From assembly GCA_038231255.1 (NCBI GenBank), contig JBBRLR010000015.1:1-64000 (forward strand): a DNA stretch of 64,000 nt, written 5' to 3'. The position numbers and the translations under genes are program-made. Position 1 is the stretch's first letter. Every line of letters begins with the position of its first letter. The notes beneath the pieces were generated by a model. That model did not search any database, was not told the DNA's origin, and saw only the letters and a program-made list of their open reading frames with translations. This DNA is from JALYUS01 sp038231255 (GTDB lineage Bacteria; Chloroflexota; Chloroflexia; Thermomicrobiales; JALYUS01). Shown one piece after another: positions 59,715-64,000 of the stretch.

Positions 59715-59957
59715 GTGCTAACCAAGTATATTGACGCAGCGATACGTCATGCGCATTACGAAATCCTGCCCGATGATGGGACAGTATATAGTGAAATACT
59801 CGATACCCAAGGTGTATGGGCAAATGCAGATACCGTTGAAGCGTGTCGCGACGAATTGCGAGAAGTATTGGAAGATTGGCTACTTCTCGGCTTCCGGCGG
59901 CAGATTACCCTGCCCGTGATAGATGGGATTGACCTCAACGCACGAGCAGTTGCGTAG
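59715..59957 (+). CDS. HicB-like antitoxin
   Basis: An 80-residue protein with the HicB N-terminal fold: YIDAAIRHAHYEILPDDGTVYSEI, then TVEACRDELREVLEDWLLLGF. GTG 59715 follows AAGGAG by six bases and is preferred over upstream ATG 59682. It lacks a C-terminal DNA-binding extension. A HicA-like gene overlaps its stop codon as TAGTG. Its antitoxin partner role is inferred from this arrangement. Confidence 0.8.
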   Translation: MLTKYIDAAIRHAHYEILPDDGTVYSEILDTQGVWANADTVEACRDELREVLEDWLLLGFRRQITLPVIDGIDLNARAVA

Positions 59958-60176
59958 TGCCTCCGTTTGGGCCGATCAAGCGGCGTGACTTGATTCACAC
60001 ATTGACGAAGGTCGGTTTTCGTGGGCCGGAACCCGGCACGAAGCATAATTTTATGGTACGCGGCAACCAGCAAGTTCGGTTGCCAAACCCCCCATCAAGG
60101 CGATATTAGCGTAGATTTGCTGCTTCGTATTCTCCGTCGGGCGGGCATCAGCCGCGAGGAATGGGAACGGCTGTAA
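59957..60176 (+). pseudogene. HicA-like toxin, frameshifted in a C6 run
   Basis: From GTG 59957 the frame reads PFGPIKRRDLIHTLTKVGF and then KHNFMVRGNQQVRLPNPP, the HicA mRNA-interferase pattern with its catalytic His (KHNFM), and then stops early. If one C of the six-C run at 60088-60093 is ignored, the frame continues as PNPHQGDISVDLLLRILRRAGISREEWERL to TAA 60174-60176, which is the normal HicA C-terminus. The gene thus carries a one-base insertion in a homopolymer: a true mutation, a phase-variable site or a sequencing error. Expected length is about 72 residues. Confidence 0.82.
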
Positions 60177-60214
60177 TCTCGGCCACTCGGCACGAATCGA
60201 GAAAGCAGAACCAA

Positions 60215-60943
60215 ATGCCGGAATCTGAAACGATGTACACTATCACCCTCCGCGTCGGGGAACGCGATTTCCCGGCGACGCTGAAAGCGATGGACATTTT
60301 TCATGAGGCGTTGGAGCACGCGATCCCGGCGGAGTTGCGGCGCGGACATCGCCTGCGCATCCGCACGCCGAAGAACGAAATCGTCTACCCCGATATGTTC
60401 GTCGGCGAGACGGTCGCGCACTTCGGCACAGCGTTATTTATTGTCCACGCCGAGCCGCTAACGGGCGAACCCGGCCCGTTCCGCACCCTCGCCTTCGATC
60501 ACCTCGCCATCACTGTAGCGGATCGCCCCGCCGCGCGCGACTTCTTCCACGATGTGGTCGGCATGCAGATCATGCGCGACGATCCGCACCAGACGGTGCT
60601 GACGACGGGCCTCACCTCGCTCTTCATCTTCGGCACGGAAATCGCGCCGCTCTCCGACGGCGTCCCTTCGCGCTGGCACCACCTCGGCTTCATCGTGGAC
60701 GATCTGGAGCGGTGCTATTACCACCTGCGCGCGCACGGCGCGGAGATCGTCTCGGACTTCACGCTGCTGGAGCGCGACGAGCGATGGTCGCTCTACTGCC
60801 ATTACCGCAACGGCGATGTCGCTTTCATGCTCCAGTTCTCCGAAATCCGCGACGGCTACCGGGGCGTCCACACCGACGCGACGGAGTTCATGTACGACTA
60901 CCTGCGCGGTCGGTATGGCGTGCGCTTCGCGGACGGCGAATGA
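60215..60943 (+). CDS. VOC-family protein with N-terminal extra domain
   Basis: A 242-residue protein. Residues about 1-85 are a small alpha/beta domain I do not recognise (MYTITLRVGERDFPATLKAMDIFHEAL). Residues about 95-225 are a vicinal-oxygen-chelate (glyoxalase/dioxygenase) module: TLAFDHLAITVADRPAARDFFHDVVGM, then WHHLGFIVDDLERCYYHLRAHGAEI and YCHYRNGDVAFMLQF. Conserved His and Glu/Gln metal positions are plausible but not certain. The start could be ATG 60215 or 60233. It overlaps the following GNAT gene by four bases. Confidence 0.78.
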   Translation: MPESETMYTITLRVGERDFPATLKAMDIFHEALEHAIPAELRRGHRLRIRTPKNEIVYPDMFVGETVAHFGTALFIVHAEPLTGEPGPFRTLAFDHLAITVADRPAARDFFHDVVGMQIMRDDPHQTVLTTGLTSLFIFGTEIAPLSDGVPSRWHHLGFIVDDLERCYYHLRAHGAEIVSDFTLLERDERWSLYCHYRNGDVAFMLQFSEIRDGYRGVHTDATEFMYDYLRGRYGVRFADGE

Positions 60944-61710
60944 GTGCGCCTGCCATTGTCGCGCGGAGTATCACACCGGAACGCGCGACGGCATTCCTCG
61001 GACAAGACCCCATCGCGAATGTCGAACTGCTCGGCGCGCTCCGGTACGACCGCGAGATTCGGTGCATCGGCGCGCTACGGGAGAGCGTGCTGGAGGGCGT
61101 CCTCGTCGTCGCGCGGGAGGACGATGATACGCTGGCGGCGCGCTTCGAGGCCGCCGAGGGCGACACACTCCTGCCGCTGATCGCCGCCTGCCCGCCCGAA
61201 GTGCGGCGGATCGCCCTCCATCGCGCATGGATGCTGCCCATGCTTAGCGCCGCATTCAGGCTCAACCCGGAGCAGCCGAGCGACACCGTCTTCGCGGCGA
61301 CGACGCTCGCGCTGCCGCCCGCGCCCGTCGTCCGACTCCTGCGCGCGGCGGATGTGCCAATCGTGGCGGTGAGCGCGGCGATGATGGGCGTCACGGCACT
61401 GCTCGATGGACTTAGGCGGGGGTTTCGACCGTTCGGCATCTTCGCGAACGGTCGGCTGATCGCTCACGCAATCGCCGCGAACACGACTGATTGGACGGAA
61501 GAGGTGATGTCCGTCTGGGCTGCCCCACGGCAACGCGGGCAGGGGCTGGCAACGGCAGTCGTCGCCACAACGGCGACAGACATCGTCAGCCGTGGAAAAA
61601 TCGCTATCTACGTCGCGGCGGTGACGAATCGCGCGTCCCAGCGCGTCGCCACCAAAGTCGGCTTCCAGCCATCCTACGACACGACGACGTACCGCGTCAT
61701 GCCGCGCTGA
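60940..61710 (+). CDS. GNAT-family acetyltransferase
   Basis: A 256-residue protein whose C-terminal half is a GNAT domain: VMSVWAAPRQRGQGLATAVVA, with R-Q-R-G-Q-G-L-A as the acetyl-CoA pyrophosphate loop, and ASQRVATKVGFQPSYD as the last helix and strand. The N-terminal half (ATAFLGQDPIANVELLGAL) is typical of tandem-GNAT proteins related to those with a degenerate first domain. Substrate is unknown. ATG 60940 overlaps the preceding TGA (ATGA). Confidence 0.85.
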   Translation: MSAPAIVARSITPERATAFLGQDPIANVELLGALRYDREIRCIGALRESVLEGVLVVAREDDDTLAARFEAAEGDTLLPLIAACPPEVRRIALHRAWMLPMLSAAFRLNPEQPSDTVFAATTLALPPAPVVRLLRAADVPIVAVSAAMMGVTALLDGLRRGFRPFGIFANGRLIAHAIAANTTDWTEEVMSVWAAPRQRGQGLATAVVATTATDIVSRGKIAIYVAAVTNRASQRVATKVGFQPSYDTTTYRVMPR

Positions 61711-61717
61711 AGACTAT

Positions 61718-62563
61718 TTACACCGTCAGGGCACCCTCCATCACAGGCGGGCCGGTGGGCATGGCGGCCGGTCTCGTCTCCGGCTCGGCGGTGATGACGA
61801 CGGCATGGATGCCGTTGAGGTTGCCGGGCAGCACGAGCGTCGTCTCGTTGCCACCACTGAATGTCCCGACATCCCAGTAGGAGCCATCCTGTTTTTGCAG
61901 CCAGACGCGATAGGTCTGACCGGCCGCAGCGCCGGGGAAGCCCTTGGCGAGGAAGACGACTTTGCCGCCGTCCGCCGACGATTCGATCAGCGTTGCGTTC
62001 GCACTCGGCGCGTTCTGCGTGCCCGCCATCGTGTAGGCGTGGACACCCGAGGCAGCAAAGCGCACGATGTCCCGATCGCGGTTCGCCTGCGCCACATCCC
62101 GATGTAGGTTGATATTCCAGCCACTGAGGCCGATCACTGCGATTAGCAGCGCCGCAGCGGCGAGCCAGCCAGGAGAAAACCTTGTGCGGCGGTGTTCCCG
62201 CGCTTCCGTGATCGAGCGCGGCGGGATTGCCGCCACGCGTTCGGGCCGGGCGTACGAGGCGACAGGATCGCTGGGAATGCCCATCTCGGCCCGCGCCCCG
62301 GCGAGGACACGCTCTTTCAGCGCCATACTCGGGCGAGCAGGAGCAGCGTCCACGTCGGCATAAACTTCCGGCAGGACAGCGGCGATGGCCGCGAACTCCT
62401 CGTAAAGCAGCGCGGCATCGGCATCGTCGGCGATGAGCCGGCGGGCCACGTCCGCTTCCGCCGCCGTCACGCTGCCGAGGGCATAGGAAGCGACCAGCGC
62501 CTGCCGCTCCGCATGCGCATCGGTCATCTCGGTATCCTGCTCGCTCCGTGCATCGTCGTTCAT
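61718..62563 (-). CDS. Anti-sigma factor, RskA-like
   Basis: A 281-residue single-pass membrane protein. The cytosolic N-terminus (ALVASYALGSVTAAEADVARRLI) is the sigma-binding RskA-type segment and lacks the zinc-binding H-x3-C-x2-C seen in other anti-sigma factors. A helix lies near residues 131-150 (WLAAAALLIAVIGLSGWNI). The outer domain has the RskA/Anti-sigma-K pattern (GKVVFLAKGFPGAAAGQTYRVWLQ, LPGNLNGIHAVVITAEPE). It would hold the co-encoded ECF sigma factor until an outside signal triggers release. The start overlaps the sigma stop by four bases. Confidence 0.88.
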   Translation of the reverse strand: MNDDARSEQDTEMTDAHAERQALVASYALGSVTAAEADVARRLIADDADAALLYEEFAAIAAVLPEVYADVDAAPARPSMALKERVLAGARAEMGIPSDPVASYARPERVAAIPPRSITEAREHRRTRFSPGWLAAAALLIAVIGLSGWNINLHRDVAQANRDRDIVRFAASGVHAYTMAGTQNAPSANATLIESSADGGKVVFLAKGFPGAAAGQTYRVWLQKQDGSYWDVGTFSGGNETTLVLPGNLNGIHAVVITAEPETRPAAMPTGPPVMEGALTV

Positions 62564-63153
62564 GTACTCTTCGTTTCCAGTGTGGCCGGCGCCAGGGTGA
62601 CACGCATCTTCTGCATTCCGAGGCGGATGCGGCTCTTGACCGTCCCAAGGGGGATGCCGAGCCGTTCCGCCACTTCCGTATTCGAGTAGCCGCCGAGGAA
62701 CGCGAGCGTCACCGCCTCGCGCTGCTCCTCGGGCAACTGTGTCAACGCCGCCCGCACCTGCGTCGCGTCCAGCCCCTGCGACACCTGCGCCCAGACGTCG
62801 TACGCATCACCCGCCGGGAGTTCGACCGTCATTTCGTCAATCGGCTCGGTCGGCTGCCGGGGCTTAAGACGGCGAACCGCATTGAGCGCGCGGTGATGCA
62901 CAATGCTGAAGAACCATGTGCGCGCATTGCCACGCTCCGGCTTGAAGGTGCGCGCATAGCGCCAGAGGGCGAGAAACGCCTCCTGCACGACATCTTCCGC
63001 CAGCGCGTGATCGCCGTTCATGATGCGATAGGCGAGCGCGAATGCCGGCCGATGATGCCGGTCATAGAACGCCTCGAAGCACGCGAGCGCTTCCGCCCCG
63101 CCCGCCGCCATGCGAGCGACAAGCGCATCATCCGTCAGACTGCCATCCGTCAC
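62560..63153 (-). CDS. ECF sigma factor, SigK-like
   Basis: A 197-residue extracytoplasmic-function sigma factor. Region 2 spans about residues 25-95 (FEAFYDRHHRPAFALAYRI, AEDVVQEAFLALWRYA, WFFSIVHHRALNAVRRLK), and region 4 about 130-185 (LPEEQREAVTLAFLGGYSNTEVAERLGIPLGTVKSRIRLGM). It is co-transcribed with its RskA-like anti-sigma factor. No target promoters can be named from this window. The about 180 bases upstream contain a family A repeat. Confidence 0.92.
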   Translation of the reverse strand: MTDGSLTDDALVARMAAGGAEALACFEAFYDRHHRPAFALAYRIMNGDHALAEDVVQEAFLALWRYARTFKPERGNARTWFFSIVHHRALNAVRRLKPRQPTEPIDEMTVELPAGDAYDVWAQVSQGLDATQVRAALTQLPEEQREAVTLAFLGGYSNTEVAERLGIPLGTVKSRIRLGMQKMRVTLAPATLETKST

Positions 63154-63253
63154 GAGTGCACCTGGTTCCTAGTGGTAATACTCTGTTACGCGCATACCGG
63201 ATCAGTCACGACGGTATCGCGCACGATAAAACGAGCGCAGTATAGCATGCGGG

Positions 63254-63322
63254 AACCTGATCTCCGGCCCCCTCCGAGAACAAATTGCCCCCTCCCGATG
63301 CGGAAGGGGGCTGGGCGCAGAG
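63254..63322. repeat. Dispersed repeat (family A) upstream of the ECF sigma gene
   Basis: tgatctccggccccctccgag and ccccctcccgatgcggaagggggctgggcg are the opposed arms of a family A element between two minus-strand genes. Confidence 0.6.
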
Positions 63323-63335
63323 GGCAGGCAAGCGG

Positions 63336-64000
63336 CTACTTCTTCGTCCAGTGCGCGATGTTCCAAAGGTCGGAGTCCCAGTTTGTCAGGTTGATGCCGT
63401 CCATCCCCTTGACGTGCGCGGAGAGATACCGCCGCGCAACAAGGGGGATTTGGGCGTAGTCGCCGACGACGATTTGGTCGAGTTGCTTGAAGATCGCCGC
63501 CCGCTTATCAGGGGCCAGTTCGGTCTTCAATTTCTCCACGAGTCCATCGTACTCCGGATTCACCCAGCGCATGACTTGCGTTCCTTTCCAGCCGTTCGAC
63601 TTCTGAGCGATCTGGCTGGAGGCAAAGTCACCGAAGAACTGCTGATAGTCCGGCAGGCTGGAACCGTTTGTGTAGACTTCGATGTCCGTTTCGAAGCGGG
63701 TCCGGTTGTCCGGGTTGTCCGGTTGCCCGAAGAAGACGCCTGCATCGACATTCCGTATTTCCACTGTGATACCGATGTCTTTGAGGTTCTGCTTGATCAG
63801 TTGCGCCTCTTTGTCGCGCACCGAATTGACGGAGGTGCGGAAGGTGATCGAGAACTTCTTGCCATCCTTCTCACGGATACCGTCCGCACCCTTCTTCCAA
63901 CCGGCGGCGTCGAGCAGATCGCTCGCCTTCTTCGGATCGTAGGTGAAGGCAGGGCCTTCATAGACCGCCGGGATCGTCGTGTTCGTCGCGACGCCCGCGA
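63336..64000 (-). CDS. C-terminal part of a family 5 (oligopeptide-type) ABC binding protein
   Basis: About 221 residues are visible before the window edge, open throughout. The segments VYEGPAFTYDPKKASDLLDAAGWKK, FSITFRTSVNSVRDKEAQLIKQNLKDIGI and VVGDYAQIPLVARRYLSA are characteristic of the C-terminal lobe of SBP family 5 (OppA/DppA-like) proteins, which bind peptides, nickel or sugars outside the cell. The N-terminus, signal peptide and permease genes would lie beyond 64000. It is not related to the family 1 sugar-binding proteins at the other end of the window. Confidence 0.88.
   Translation of the reverse strand, partial: AGVATNTTIPAVYEGPAFTYDPKKASDLLDAAGWKKGADGIREKDGKKFSITFRTSVNSVRDKEAQLIKQNLKDIGITVEIRNVDAGVFFGQPDNPDNRTRFETDIEVYTNGSSLPDYQQFFGDFASSQIAQKSNGWKGTQVMRWVNPEYDGLVEKLKTELAPDKRAAIFKQLDQIVVGDYAQIPLVARRYLSAHVKGMDGINLTNWDSDLWNIAHWTKK

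Noticed and set aside
1..64000. tRNA or rRNA genes
   Set aside because: No T-loop consensus with a matching acceptor stem and no rRNA-like stretch was noticed on reading. No tRNA-Sec was seen, so the selenocysteine machinery must be encoded elsewhere if present.

Overview
The window is high-GC DNA from what is most likely a member of the Chloroflexota (Thermomicrobia-like). This is inferred from Tat-exported sugar-binding lipoproteins, a polyphosphate glucokinase, a DUF2277 protein, adjacent DUF1800/DUF1501 genes and abundant short intergenic repeats; no rRNA or other taxonomic marker is present, so the placement is not proven.

Layout. 1-2050: the tail of an ISL3-type transposase and a complete IS with a frameshifted integrase-core transposase. 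2047-5292: a secreted FG-GAP/IPT repeat protein whose 5' end was removed by that IS. 5496-16745: a sugar or sugar-acid locus with an RraA-like protein, three paralogous sugar-binding lipoproteins, one permease gene that fuses both ABC membrane subunits, a Gfo/Idh/MocA oxidoreductase and a glucarate dehydratase-like enzyme. 17108-25221: housekeeping and accessory genes (DinB, HAD phosphatase, luciferase-like oxidoreductase, MazG-like, polyphosphate glucokinase, a CopC-CopD-cytochrome c fusion, an APH-like kinase, DUF2277). 25243-32997, minus strand: a seven-gene haem operon in the order hemC-D-B-E-H-A-L. 33385-37796: a large unrecognised protein, a Tim44-like membrane protein and murA. 38183-39208, minus strand: two adjacent genes interrupted in frame by UGA exactly at redox-active positions, read here as selenoproteins. 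39325-51155: secreted and surface proteins, a split chromate transporter, a peptidase, a methyltransferase and a DUF1501/DUF1800/DUF1800 cluster. 51450-57440: glycosyltransferase, DUF2064, epimerase, a sulfite-oxidase-type protein and a DUF2079 membrane protein. 57565-60176: two toxin-antitoxin modules around an FMN-barrel/UbiA fusion. 60215-63153: VOC, GNAT, and an ECF sigma/anti-sigma pair. 63336 to the edge: an oligopeptide-type binding protein.

The most notable find is the selenoprotein pair. One is a SelW/Rdx-like protein with a C-x-x-U motif. The other is a lipoprotein thioredoxin with U-x-x-C, and its UGA is followed at the expected distance by a hairpin closely resembling a bacterial SECIS. 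Ordinary gene calling would miss or truncate both. Other points of interest are a MurA with the active-site Cys replaced by Asp and no canonical start codon, the fused MalF-MalG permease, and several families of dispersed palindromic repeats that fill most gene gaps and in places have become coding sequence.
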